Source: Planctomycetota bacterium (GTDB lineage: Bacteria > Planctomycetota > UBA1135 > GCA-002686595). From it: a DNA stretch of 64,000 nt. Of the stretch, positions 52,415 through 61,450 are shown one piece after another; the first letter of the stretch is position 1; each line of letters starts with the position of its first letter. A model generated the notes under the pieces. The model was not told where the DNA came from. It saw nothing but the letters and a program-made list of their open reading frames with translations, and made no database searches. The stretch covers positions 310,001 to 374,000 of the forward strand of contig NZBA01000050.1 in assembly GCA_002686265.1 (NCBI GenBank), read 5' to 3'. The position numbers and the translations under genes are program-made.

Positions 52415-53541
52415 CGCCTGCCCCCCCCCGCCAGGGTCTGCAGGCCCTCGGCATAGACACCGATGGCGCGCGCGTACTCAAAGCGCCCCGCCACCTCGAC
52501 CGCGTGCGCCCCCATGGCCGAGCGCGCTTCCTCGTCCCCCAGCACCTCCTCCACCGCGCCCGCGAGGCTCGCGACGTCGAAGCCGCACAGCCGCCCCGCC
52601 CTCCCGTCGGCGAGCAGCTCGCCCATCACGCCCACCGGCGTGCTGACCACGGGCGTGCCGCAGGCCATGGCCTCGACCGTCACCCGCGGGCCGCCCTCGC
52701 AGGTGGAAGCGCAGACCATCGCCCGGCTAGCGCGGTAGACGCGCGCGAGGTTCGCGGGAGAGTCCACCCAGCGCACGAAGCGCACGGCGTCAGAGAGCCC
52801 CAGGTGCGCCGCGCGCGCGCGCAAGGGCGCCTCGAGCGGTCCCTTGCCGACGAACAGGGCCGTGGCCGCCCGACCGTGTTCGCGGCACAGGGCCAGGGCG
52901 TCGACGATGCGCTCGAGGCCCTTGTTGCCCACCATCCGCCCCACGACGCACAGGTCCTGCTCGATCTCCTCGTCGGGCTCCGGGCGGAACACGTCCAAGT
53001 CGATGTAGAGCGACGGCAAGACCAGGACTCGCTGGGGAGCCACGCCCCAGCGCCCGAGCAGCTCGGGCATCTCGCCGCCGTTGACCACCCGGAAGGCCGC
53101 CGCCCGCTTGTCGGCCCAGCCGATGTAGGCCCGGGCCAGGACGAACTCCAATCGCTCCCCCAGACCGGCGGCCACCGGGTGGCCGGGGACGTGGTGCAGC
53201 TCCGAGAGGTACGGCACGCCGGTCGCCTTCGCCAAGCGCGCGCTACCCAGGCCGTTGTAGAACCAGCCGTAGTCGTGGCTGACGATCAGGGTGTGACCGT
53301 GGGCCTCGATCAGCTCCCGCCCACGGCGGGCGATGTAGCCGACCATCCGCCAGCGCGAGCAGTCGGCCGGATGGAAGTGGACGTTGTCGTGGATCGTCCG
53401 CACGACCACCGTGCCCTCGGGGCGCGGGCAGAGCACATCCACACGCTCGAAGTGGCGCGAGAACTCGCGCTGCATCGAGTGGAACGGGCCGCGCTCCCCG
53501 ATCGTGACCTGGCGGTCACCGCTGACCATCAACAGCCGCAT
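52411..53541 (-). CDS. GT4 family glycosyltransferase
   Basis: This 376-residue GT-B enzyme begins MRLLMVSGDRQVTIGERGPFHSMQREFSRHFERVD-like sequence. Signatures are DLCVVGRMVGNKGLERIVDALAL and EGGPRVTVEAMACGTPVVSTP, the latter containing the E-x7-E motif. It overlaps the upstream GT4 gene by 13 bp. The N-terminal part suggests an unusual acceptor domain, with SHDYGWFYNGLGS and SELHHVPGHPV. Confidence 0.92.
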   Translation of the reverse strand: MRLLMVSGDRQVTIGERGPFHSMQREFSRHFERVDVLCPRPEGTVVVRTIHDNVHFHPADCSRWRMVGYIARRGRELIEAHGHTLIVSHDYGWFYNGLGSARLAKATGVPYLSELHHVPGHPVAAGLGERLEFVLARAYIGWADKRAAAFRVVNGGEMPELLGRWGVAPQRVLVLPSLYIDLDVFRPEPDEEIEQDLCVVGRMVGNKGLERIVDALALCREHGRAATALFVGKGPLEAPLRARAAHLGLSDAVRFVRWVDSPANLARVYRASRAMVCASTCEGGPRVTVEAMACGTPVVSTPVGVMGELLADGRAGRLCGFDVASLAGAVEEVLGDEEARSAMGAHAVEVAGRFEYARAIGVYAEGLQTLAGGGRR

Positions 53542-54689
53542 CGCCTCTGCTCGCAGACCGCACGGTAGACAGCCAGGAGCCGCTCGGCCAGAGCGCGGCC
53601 CGAGTAGGTGCCGCAGGCCGCCCGCGCACGCCGGCCGCAGGCCGCCCGCAGAGCCTCGTCGGCGGCCATGCGCTCCAGAGCGAGGGCGAGCTCCCGCGGC
53701 GTGCGGCCCAGCAGCCCGGTCCGCCCGTCCGTAACGACCTCGCCCACGCCCCCCACGGGACAGGCCACGACCGCCAGGCCGGCCGCCGCGGCCTCGATCA
53801 GGGCCACCGGCAGCCCCTCGGAGCGTGAGCTGGCGAGCACCAGGTCGAGGTCCGCCAAGACCTCGACCATGGCGTCGAAGGCGCCGGGCAGGTGCACGCG
53901 GGAAGCCAGCTCGGGGGGCAGGGCGGCGCGCCGTCGCTCCAACTCGGCGCGCATGGCTCCGTCGCCGATGAACACCAACTCGAGCTCCGGCCTGGCCCGG
54001 GCCGCGCACGCGAAGGCCTCCAGCGCCCACTCCGGCCGCTTGACGGCGGCCAAGCGACCGACGACCCCGATCAGCAGGGCGTCGGGGGCGACGCGCAGGC
54101 GGCGGCGCAGGGCGCCGTGGCGGGCGTCGACCGCCAGCAACGGCTGGAGGTCGATCCCCGGCGGCACGACCTCGAGCCCCTCGGCCTCGACCACCCCCAG
54201 GCGCAACAGGTCGCGCGCCGTGGCCTCGCTGACCGCCAGAATGCGATCACTGCGCCGCGCCAAGCGCCGCTCGTGGGCCACGATCCAGCGCGAGACCCGC
54301 GGTGAGAAGTAGCCCTCGAGGACGTGGCCGTGGAAGGTGTGGACGAGGGCCGCCGCGGGAGGGCGGGCGAGGCGGGCGCGGCCGAGGGCGCCCGCCTTCG
54401 AGGCGTGGGTGTGCAGGACGTCCGGCGCGAAGGCCCGCAGCTCGCGGCGCAAGCGACCGAGAGCGCCCAGATCTCCCACGGGCGACAGACCGCGCCCGAG
54501 GCCATCGATGCGCCGCACATCGACCCCGCGCTCGCGCAGGGCGTCGGTGAGGTCGCCCTCCCCGGGCTCCGGCCGGCCGCAGTAGACGCGCAGATCGTGC
54601 CCGTCCTCGACGAGCAGCGGATCGCACGCCAAACACTGCCGCGCCGGGCCGCCGAGGTTGAGGCGCGTCAGGATGCGGGCGATGCGCAA
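53529..54689 (-). CDS. GT4 family glycosyltransferase, TTG start
   Basis: This 386-residue GT-B enzyme begins LRIARILTRLNLGGPARQCLAC, close to many GT4 N-termini. The donor domain has LIGVVGRLAAVKRPEWALEAF and SEGLPVALIEAAAAGLAVVACPVGG. The only start giving this N-terminus is TTG at 54689, preceded at 5 bp by GGGAGG, a strong ribosome-binding site. The start lies inside the end of the epimerase gene, an overlap of 22 bp. HTFHGHVLEGYF is also typical of the family. Confidence 0.9.
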   Translation of the reverse strand: MRIARILTRLNLGGPARQCLACDPLLVEDGHDLRVYCGRPEPGEGDLTDALRERGVDVRRIDGLGRGLSPVGDLGALGRLRRELRAFAPDVLHTHASKAGALGRARLARPPAAALVHTFHGHVLEGYFSPRVSRWIVAHERRLARRSDRILAVSEATARDLLRLGVVEAEGLEVVPPGIDLQPLLAVDARHGALRRRLRVAPDALLIGVVGRLAAVKRPEWALEAFACAARARPELELVFIGDGAMRAELERRRAALPPELASRVHLPGAFDAMVEVLADLDLVLASSRSEGLPVALIEAAAAGLAVVACPVGGVGEVVTDGRTGLLGRTPRELALALERMAADEALRAACGRRARAACGTYSGRALAERLLAVYRAVCEQRRCGC

Positions 54690-55729
54690 GCGCGCCTCCC
54701 GGCCCCGGCCGGCGCGAGCCCGGCGACAGGCGACGCGGGGTGACGGTCGAGGGTGTCGGCCACGATCGCCGCCAGGGTCATGCAGGGAGGTGCGATCCCC
54801 ACCGAGCCCAGGCGCGTCAGGTCCGGCACGCGGTGGGTGACTTCCTCGAAGGCCGGGCCCAGGCTGGCGAGCGGATCGACGCGCACGATTGGAGCGAGGC
54901 TCCCGCAGTCCGCGACCACCGCGCGGGCGAGGCCCGCGATGCTCGTCCGTGCCCGGCCGCCCACGTTCAGGGGGCCGGCAGGCAGGGCGGGATGGAGCGC
55001 CAGCTCCGCGAGCACGCGCGCCACCTCGTCCACGTGGGCGAAGGTCCGCACCTGCAGCCCGTCTCCGTGCACCCCGAGCGGGAGCCCGGCGCGGGCCGCC
55101 TCGATGAAGGTCGGCAGGACCATGCCGCTCTCCGCCGACTGCCCGGGACCAACGACGTTGAACAGGCGCAGGTGAACGGGGCCGCGGGTTCGTGCCCACA
55201 GCCCGGCGGCGGAATCGAGCAGCTCCTCACCGATCCGTTTCGACGCCGCGTAGGCGAAGCGCCCGCGGGCGTCGGCCGCGCGCAAGGGCGCGTCCTCCCC
55301 GAGGGGCTCGCACCCCTCGGCGTAGACCTCGCTCGAGGAGGCGGCGAGGACCCGCGGGCGCGAAGGCGCGGGCAGACTCCCGACCGCATCGACGAGGGCC
55401 CGTACGCCGGCCAGGTTGGCACGCCGGCAGGCCTCCGGGTCGCGCAGCACGGCTCGCACGCCGACTCGGGCCGCAAGATGAAAAAGCACGTCGAAGGGGC
55501 CGCTCTCGCGCAGGACGCCCGCCAGCAAGCCCGGCTCCCCGACATCCCCGCGCACGGAATCGGCGCGCAGCGGCCCAGGCACGCGTACGGAGTCTCCGGC
55601 CGAGCCGTCATCCAGACACACGACGCGCATGCCACGGCCGGCGAGCTCGCGCGTCAGGGCGGAGCCGATGAACCCCGCCCCGCCGGTGATCAGGCACTGC
55701 AGCAATCGAGGGGGATCGGAGATGTTCAT
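54668..55729 (-). CDS. NAD-dependent epimerase/dehydratase
   Basis: This 353-residue extended SDR has LITGGAGFIGSALTREL, ASSSEVYAEG, the catalytic pair in YAASKRIGEE and RLFNVVGPGQS. Together these resemble UDP-glucose or UDP-glucuronate epimerase-type enzymes, but the substrate is not clear. ATG 55729 gives a normal N-terminus; 18 further codons upstream look non-coding. It probably supplies a nucleotide sugar to the surrounding glycosyltransferases. Confidence 0.85.
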   Translation of the reverse strand: MNISDPPRLLQCLITGGAGFIGSALTRELAGRGMRVVCLDDGSAGDSVRVPGPLRADSVRGDVGEPGLLAGVLRESGPFDVLFHLAARVGVRAVLRDPEACRRANLAGVRALVDAVGSLPAPSRPRVLAASSSEVYAEGCEPLGEDAPLRAADARGRFAYAASKRIGEELLDSAAGLWARTRGPVHLRLFNVVGPGQSAESGMVLPTFIEAARAGLPLGVHGDGLQVRTFAHVDEVARVLAELALHPALPAGPLNVGGRARTSIAGLARAVVADCGSLAPIVRVDPLASLGPAFEEVTHRVPDLTRLGSVGIAPPCMTLAAIVADTLDRHPASPVAGLAPAGAGRRACASPAS

Positions 55730-55824
55730 GGGCCACAGGCGCAGGAAGGGACGCCGTGCGCGCCGCGTTCTTCCCGCGCGCACCGCGGGTCGAGTCTACG
55801 GCCGCCGCCGGGGCCTCTCCAGGC

Positions 55825-56277
55825 TCAGACCGTGAGCAAGCTCAAGTGGTAGGCAACGAGCAGGGTGTAGGACCCGGCGGCCACCCACAGTCCGGCTCGA
55901 GCCAGGCGGAAGTTGCGGTGCACGCACAGCACCAGGAGGGCCAAGGAGATCACGACCGACTTCAACAGCACGAACTCAATGCGCCCCGAGCCCAACAACA
56001 AGTCCGCCACGGGGTTCAGCTCGACGCCGCCGGCCTGTAGGTGGTAGAGGGTGAAAAAGCAGTCGAGGGCGTTCATCAACCCGACCCAGACGATGCAACC
56101 CAGCAGGCGCGGGTCGTAGAGGTCGACGAAGGCACCGGCAGCCTCCCCGGCGCGCCGCGGAGCGCGCCGGCGCCCGCCGGCGAAGGAGTAGCGCGAGAGG
56201 CGCGCCGTCGGACGGCGCCGGCGATCGGGACCTCCGCGGCGGCCCGGCTCGGTGGCGGCGGTGTGCTGTGGTTCCAT
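55825..56277 (-). CDS. DUF5658-like small membrane protein
   Basis: This 150-residue protein has a basic, disordered N-terminus (GRRGGPDRRRR, GGRRRAPRR). Three or four hydrophobic helices follow, with VWVGLMNALDCFFTLYHLQAGGVELNPVADLLLGSG, the D-x3-T-x10-E-x-NP pattern of DUF5658 proteins. The function is unknown. It sits between truD and the epimerase gene within the glycan cluster. Confidence 0.78.
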   Translation of the reverse strand: MEPQHTAATEPGRRGGPDRRRRPTARLSRYSFAGGRRRAPRRAGEAAGAFVDLYDPRLLGCIVWVGLMNALDCFFTLYHLQAGGVELNPVADLLLGSGRIEFVLLKSVVISLALLVLCVHRNFRLARAGLWVAAGSYTLLVAYHLSLLTV

Positions 56278-56296
56278 GGTGGAGCTGCTCCAGAGC

Positions 56297-57451
56297 CTAT
56301 CGGCCTCCCTGCGCGCAGGCGTTGAGGAGTTCGTCCAACACTGTCGTGGCGTAGGATCCGGCGGGCAGCTCGAAGGCCAGGGTCCGCTCGACGCCGCTCC
56401 CGCCGACCTCCAGGCCCAGCACAGGCACCCGCAGGGGACGCCGCGCTCCACGGGGGGAGCAGCCCGGCAGGAGCCGCTTGAAGGCCGCCGGGTCCACGCC
56501 CAGCGCGGCCAGCACGGCGCGCTCGATCCGCCCCGGGCGCCCGCTCGCCAGGGGCGCCTTCCAGCCCGGAAGGGGTCCGGTGGCGCTGCGTTCGAAGGGA
56601 CTCGGAGGCCGATGCCCGCAGGTGCGGTCGCCCTCCTCCGGTTCGCCCGGGGCGGGTCCCCGCCGGGCCAGGACGCCCTGAAACACGCGCGCCTGCAAGG
56701 CCGAGAGGTGCAGCAGGAGCCGCGTGCGCCCCGCGGCGCGCGCGGCGGAAGCCCAGTCCCCCCGCCGCCGCGCGAGCTGCCGCGCCACGGGAGCCAACTC
56801 CCGCGGGAGGCGCGCCGCCAAGCGGTCCGCCGAGCGCAAGCCGCGTCCGCTCACCAGGCGCTCGCCCAGCTCCGCCACCGCGGGCGTGTCCGGCGCGTGC
56901 GGCGGCGTGCAGATCCCTCGCACGTAGTCCTCGAAGCGGCGCTCGAGAAGGGCCAACCCCAGGCGATCGCCGTCCCCGCCTGCGCCGAAGCGCTGGGAAC
57001 CGAAGGCGTTGGGCAGACCGTCGCGGGCCAGCTCCGCCAGGCGCGCCTCGGCCCGCGGCCAGAGATCGCCGTCGACCGCGCGCAGGCGCAGGCGAAAGCG
57101 GTTCCCGCGCAGCATGCCCGGCTTGAGCTTGCGCACGCGCGACACGGCCCGCAGCACTCTCAGGTCCGGCCAGTCGATCTCGCGCGCTCTCTCTTCGTCG
57201 GCGCCCGCGACGGAGATCCACTGGCGCGTCACCGCCCGGCGATCCTTGCGTCCGGCGTAACCGATGTCCGCTCCACGGCGGTCGAGGGCCAGCGCCAAAC
57301 GTCGACAAGCCTCGTCCGTCGCAAGGCCGCGTTTCTCGATCCACAGGTGGAGGTGCTCGCCCGGCCGGACGTCCTCCTCGTCGCCGATCTCCTCGACCTC
57401 GAAGTCCTCCTCGGTGACGCGGGCGAGGAACGGGGGCGGCAAGGTCTTCAC
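56297..57451 (-). CDS. truD: tRNA pseudouridine(13) synthase
   Basis: This is a 384-residue enzyme that forms pseudouridine at position 13 of tRNA. The catalytic Asp70 lies in YAGRKDRRAVTRQW, the TruD signature. EDFEVEE and the aromatic GNRFRLRLR, GLPNAFGSQRFG motifs are also conserved. GTG at 57451 overlaps the upstream GT4 stop in GTGA and agrees with the family start (VKTLPPPFLARVTEEDF). A housekeeping tRNA enzyme translated within a glycosyltransferase operon is unusual. Confidence 0.93.
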   Translation of the reverse strand: MKTLPPPFLARVTEEDFEVEEIGDEEDVRPGEHLHLWIEKRGLATDEACRRLALALDRRGADIGYAGRKDRRAVTRQWISVAGADEERAREIDWPDLRVLRAVSRVRKLKPGMLRGNRFRLRLRAVDGDLWPRAEARLAELARDGLPNAFGSQRFGAGGDGDRLGLALLERRFEDYVRGICTPPHAPDTPAVAELGERLVSGRGLRSADRLAARLPRELAPVARQLARRRGDWASAARAAGRTRLLLHLSALQARVFQGVLARRGPAPGEPEEGDRTCGHRPPSPFERSATGPLPGWKAPLASGRPGRIERAVLAALGVDPAAFKRLLPGCSPRGARRPLRVPVLGLEVGGSGVERTLAFELPAGSYATTVLDELLNACAQGGR

Positions 57452-58581
57452 GCCCCGGGTGCCTCCAGCACCTCGCGGTAGACCGCAAGCGTCTCCTCGA
57501 CCATGCGCTCGAGACCGAAGCGCGAGCGCACGCGCGAGCGCCCGGCCTCCCCGAGGGTTCGCCGGAGCTCGGGATCGCGCGCCAGGTCGCTGAGCCCCAA
57601 CGCCAAGGAGCTCGTGTCGCCGGGAGCCACGAGCAGGCCGGTCACGCCCTCGTCCACGACCTCGGGAATGGCAGAGACGCGCGTCGAGAGCACGGGCAGC
57701 CCGCTTGCCATGGCCTCGAGGAAGACCAGGCCGAGCCCCTCCCAGAGCGAGCTCATGACGAAGGCGTCCGAGGCCGCACAGATTGCCGGGACGTCGCGGC
57801 GGATCCCGGCGAAGTGCACGCGCCCGCCGAGGTCGAGGTCGCGGGCGCGGCGCTCGGCACGCTCGCGGCCGTCGCCGAAGGGATCGTCGCCGACGAGCAG
57901 GAGGCCCATGGGCACGGCTCCCACCTCGCGCGAGGCGGCGGCGAAGGCATCCAGGAGCACATCGTGGGCCTTCTGCGGGGCGAAACGCGCGACGCAGACG
58001 AACAGCACATCGTCGGGGCCGAAGCCGAACGAGGCGCGCAGGGCATCGCGCTCGGCGGCGGAGGCCTCCCGCGCGGCCGCGAAGGGCGTCGGATCGATAC
58101 CGTAGTAGATGCGCCGCAGCCCGTCCTCGGCCACGCCCCCGTGCTCGCCGAAGAAGCGTCCGACGTGATCGGAGAGCACGATCGTGCGCCGCGGAAGGCG
58201 CGCGATCAGGCCGTGGAAGAAGGAGACCAAGGGTCGCCGCAGGACCTGTTCGTCGTTGTGCTTGCCGGAGATCAGGTGCGAGCACGCGCCACGCAGGAGG
58301 GCGCTCAGGGCTGTCAGGCCGTCGGCCTTCAGCAGGTGCGAGTGGATCACCTCCGCCCAGTCCAGCCGCCCCGCGAGGGAGCGCCCGCCCCACGGCAGCC
58401 AGGCGACGCGCGCGACATCATCGGCTCCGGCCGTACGAAAATCCTCCGCGAGACGCGCCTCTCCCTTGAGGTAGCAGACGCGCACCTGGTGACCGCGGGC
58501 ACACTGACCGCGCACCTGGGACAGAAGGTGCATCTCCGCGCCACCCACGTCGAGGGTCGTGATCACGTGCAGGATCCTCAC
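57448..58581 (-). CDS. GT4 family glycosyltransferase
   Basis: This 377-residue GT-B enzyme starts MRILHVITTLDVGGAEMHLL, the common GT4 opening. FVCVARFAPQKAHDVLLDAF and EGLGLVFLEAMASGLPVLSTRVSAIPEVV give the donor domain with the E-x7-E motif. The start is GTG at 58581, overlapping the upstream GT4 stop in GTGA, and its own stop overlaps the truD GTG. Confidence 0.93.
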   Translation of the reverse strand: MRILHVITTLDVGGAEMHLLSQVRGQCARGHQVRVCYLKGEARLAEDFRTAGADDVARVAWLPWGGRSLAGRLDWAEVIHSHLLKADGLTALSALLRGACSHLISGKHNDEQVLRRPLVSFFHGLIARLPRRTIVLSDHVGRFFGEHGGVAEDGLRRIYYGIDPTPFAAAREASAAERDALRASFGFGPDDVLFVCVARFAPQKAHDVLLDAFAAASREVGAVPMGLLLVGDDPFGDGRERAERRARDLDLGGRVHFAGIRRDVPAICAASDAFVMSSLWEGLGLVFLEAMASGLPVLSTRVSAIPEVVDEGVTGLLVAPGDTSSLALGLSDLARDPELRRTLGEAGRSRVRSRFGLERMVEETLAVYREVLEAPGA

Positions 58582-59720
58582 AGCAACTCCCGGTAGAGAT
58601 CGACCACCGCGTCGACCATCGCCTCGCGGGTGAAGTGGCGCGCCACGCGCTCGCGGCCACGCTCCCCCACCTCACGGCGCTCGGCGCGCGTGAGGGCGAG
58701 GGCCCGGCCCAGGGCCGCGCTCAGGGCCGCGGCGGAGATCTCGCTCGCCAGCCAGCCGCAGCGCCCCTCCTCGATGACGTCCAAGGCCCCGTCGACCGGC
58801 GTGGCGACGACCGGAACACCGGCCGCCATCGCCTCGAGGACGACGTAGGGCATGCCCTCCCAGCGCGAGGGCAGCAGCAGGAGCTCGACCGAGGCGAGGA
58901 TCCGTTCCACGTCGGGGCGAAAGCCCAAGAAGCGCACCCGCCCGGCCACGCCGCGCCGCTCGGCGCGCTCCTCGAGAGCCGCCCGGCACTCGCCGTGGCC
59001 GACGATGAGCAGCTGCAACCGGGGATGATCGGCGAGGGCGTCGAGCGCCAGGTCCTGGCCCTTGGCCACGTTCAGCAGGCCGACGACCGCCGCGCAGGGA
59101 AGATCGGGGTCGAGGTCGAGGGCGGACAGGTCGAGGCCTTGCGGCCGATCCCCGGGCCCGTCCCCCGCGATGCCCACCTCCACGCCGTTGGGGATCACGC
59201 GCACGCGCTCGGAAGCGACGATGCCGCTCTCGCGCACGGTGCGCCCCTCGCTCTCGCTGACCGCGATCACGCGCTCGGTGCGCGCGCCGAGGCGCCGCTC
59301 GAGCTCGAAGAAGGCGCGCCGCTTCAGAGGTCCGAACATGTCTCGAAACAAGAAAGCGAGGGTGTGTGGCGTGTGCACACGCCGGCCGATCCCGCTCCGG
59401 ATCGACGCCGCGCGCCCCAGGACGCCGCCCTTGCTGCTGTGGGTGTGGACGATGTCGGGACGCTCGGTGCGCAAGAGACCCTCCAGGGCCCGCAGATGCC
59501 GCGCGTCCCGCAGGGGCGAAATGGAGCGCACCATCGCCAGCTCCCGCACGTGGCAACCGGCGGCGGCGAGGCGTTCGAGGTCCGCCCGGAAGTCAGGCTG
59601 ACGTTCGGCGGAGACCGCGAGGTACACCTCGAGACCACGCTCGGCGAGCCCCCCGGCCAGGTCCACGAGGTGCCTGCGGGTGCCCCCGATCGTGGACTCC
59701 ATCACGTGCATGACGCGCAT
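58578..59720 (-). CDS. GT4 family glycosyltransferase
   Basis: This 380-residue GT-B enzyme starts MRVMHVMESTIGGTRRHLVDLAGGL. AAVVGLLNVAKGQDLALDAL and EGMPYVVLEAMAAGVPVVATPVDG mark the donor domain. I chose ATG 59720, 13 bp after the stop of the glycosylphosphotransferase gene; an in-frame start at 59765 would overlap that gene and adds 15 non-conserved residues. It is the first glycosyltransferase read after the initiating enzyme and may add the second sugar. Confidence 0.92.
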   Translation of the reverse strand: MRVMHVMESTIGGTRRHLVDLAGGLAERGLEVYLAVSAERQPDFRADLERLAAAGCHVRELAMVRSISPLRDARHLRALEGLLRTERPDIVHTHSSKGGVLGRAASIRSGIGRRVHTPHTLAFLFRDMFGPLKRRAFFELERRLGARTERVIAVSESEGRTVRESGIVASERVRVIPNGVEVGIAGDGPGDRPQGLDLSALDLDPDLPCAAVVGLLNVAKGQDLALDALADHPRLQLLIVGHGECRAALEERAERRGVAGRVRFLGFRPDVERILASVELLLLPSRWEGMPYVVLEAMAAGVPVVATPVDGALDVIEEGRCGWLASEISAAALSAALGRALALTRAERREVGERGRERVARHFTREAMVDAVVDLYRELL

Positions 59721-59733
59721 GGAACGGTCCGGT

Positions 59734-61218
59734 TCAGTAGGCGCCGGTCCCCTTGGCGACGGCAAACCCCGTCAGCGCGATGATCACCAGGTCGAGCAGC
59801 AGCGACTGGTGCTCGATGTAGTACAGGTCGTAGTCCATGTTGTCGTGGATCGCCTGCTCGCGAGCATAAGAGATCTGCCACAGGCCGGTCACGCCCGGCT
59901 TGGCGCGCAGGCGCTCGAGCTCCAAGGGACCGTACTGATCCACGATGAAGCGCATCTCCGGGCGCGGCCCGACGATGCTCATCTGCCCCAGGAATACGTT
60001 CAGGAACTGCGGCAGCTCGTCGAGGCTGTAGCGCCGCAGAAAGCGCCCGATGCGCGTGATGCGCGGATCGTAGGGTGAATTCGGCGCGGGCGCGTCTCCG
60101 CCCATGTGCAGGTGCATGGTGCGGAACTTGTACATCCGAAACGGCTTGCCGTCCCTGCCGATGCGCTCCTGCACGAAAAGGGCGCGCCCGGACGACTCAC
60201 GGAGGATCAACACCGCCGCCATGAGGAACAGCGGCGCACCGAGCACCAAGACGACAGACGAGAGCACCAGGTCCATGGTGCGCTTGGCCAGCGCCGAGAG
60301 CAGGCTCTGGCTGCGCTCGGCACGGCTGATGAGCGGGATCGAATCCAGGTTCTCGATCCGGATCTTGTAGCTCAACAGGTGATAGAAGCGCGGGACGACG
60401 TGGTACTTGACGCCGCAGCGCTCGCAGGCCGCCACGATCGCCATCACCTCCTGCTCGTCCCGGTCCGGAAGGGCGACGAACACCTCGCTGATCTTGTGCA
60501 GGCCGACGAGGTACTCGAGGTCGTCGCGCCCACCGAGCACTCGGAAGCGTCCGATGGCGGAGTCCGCGCGCTCCGCCTCGTCGTCCACGAACCCGATCAG
60601 GTTCAGCCCCAAGGTCGGCACGAGCATGAACTTGCGCTGCAGGGTGCGCCCGGTGTCGCCGGCACCGTAGATCAGCACGTTGCGGTTCCCAACGCCGCGC
60701 TGGTGCAGCATCTGGATGAACTTGAACGAGGCGAAGCGACTGGCCGTGGTCAAGATCAGGATCAGCGCGAAGGTGATCACCATCGTGATCCGCGAGAAGG
60801 ACGTCACATCCAGATTGAAGTCGAGGTCCACCCACTGGTGGGCGGGAACCACCCACTCGAACAAGAAGCCCTCGGCGCCCTGGGTCGTGCTGCGCAGCAG
60901 AACGACCAGGGTGAAGAACACCAGGAACGAGACGATCGAGCTCTTCGCGATGGCCTTGAACTCCTCCATGTTGAGGAGGCTCTTGACCGGGCTGTACATC
61001 CCGAAGGCGTGGAAGCTCACCAGACAGACGGCGGAGATCAGCGCCCACAGCTGGCGGTAGACGTGCAAGTCCGGCGCGCGGCCCGTGCCGCCGATGCGCA
61101 GACCCACCAAGTAGCCCAGCCAGCAGCTCAGGAGCAGCACCGCCAGATCGACGAAGACCTGCAGCGAGAGGACCAGCGGCTCGAAGTTGCGTCTCACCAG
61201 ATTCCCGAGGCCGAACAC
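59734..61218 (-). CDS. Undecaprenyl-phosphate glycosylphosphotransferase (WcaJ/EpsL-like)
   Basis: This 494-residue enzyme begins lipid-linked glycan assembly by moving a sugar-phosphate to undecaprenyl phosphate. It has four N-terminal membrane helices, a Rossmann-like CoA-binding domain (VLIYGAGDTGRTLQRK), a further helix (SSVVLVLGAPLFLMAAV) and the catalytic domain. That domain has ALFVQERIGRDGKPFRMYKFRTM, RITRIGRFLRRYSLDELPQFLNV and VGPRPE. GTG at 61218 has a clear GAGGAGAGG ribosome-binding site. It is the promoter-proximal gene of the minus-strand glycan cluster. Confidence 0.95.
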   Translation of the reverse strand: MFGLGNLVRRNFEPLVLSLQVFVDLAVLLLSCWLGYLVGLRIGGTGRAPDLHVYRQLWALISAVCLVSFHAFGMYSPVKSLLNMEEFKAIAKSSIVSFLVFFTLVVLLRSTTQGAEGFLFEWVVPAHQWVDLDFNLDVTSFSRITMVITFALILILTTASRFASFKFIQMLHQRGVGNRNVLIYGAGDTGRTLQRKFMLVPTLGLNLIGFVDDEAERADSAIGRFRVLGGRDDLEYLVGLHKISEVFVALPDRDEQEVMAIVAACERCGVKYHVVPRFYHLLSYKIRIENLDSIPLISRAERSQSLLSALAKRTMDLVLSSVVLVLGAPLFLMAAVLILRESSGRALFVQERIGRDGKPFRMYKFRTMHLHMGGDAPAPNSPYDPRITRIGRFLRRYSLDELPQFLNVFLGQMSIVGPRPEMRFIVDQYGPLELERLRAKPGVTGLWQISYAREQAIHDNMDYDLYYIEHQSLLLDLVIIALTGFAVAKGTGAY

Positions 61219-61450
61219 GACGCCTCTCCTCGCATGTTCCCGGCCCCCTTCAAGGGGTCGGGGCGTACTTCGCTCGCTCGCCCCACCAGGGGTCAGGACG
61301 GGCCGGTCGCTGTCACGGTGATCGTCGATGCGAGATGCCGGGGGCTCTTCGATCCCGAGGCGGCGTGGGATCGAGGGACGGATGGGGAAAGGACCAGCGT
61401 AGCGTGACCAGGCGCCCCGGAACAGATGGGGAGGGGCGCCGAGCCCGATT
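61219..61450 (-). promoter_or_regulatory. Upstream region of the second glycan cluster
   Basis: This 232-bp stretch precedes the glycosylphosphotransferase gene. It contains the 13-base palindrome CCCCTTCAAGGGG (61245-61257) only 26 bp before the start, plus GGGGCG/CGCCCC arms further up. The promoter of the cluster should lie here, but I cannot pick a confident -10/-35 pair. Confidence 0.4.
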
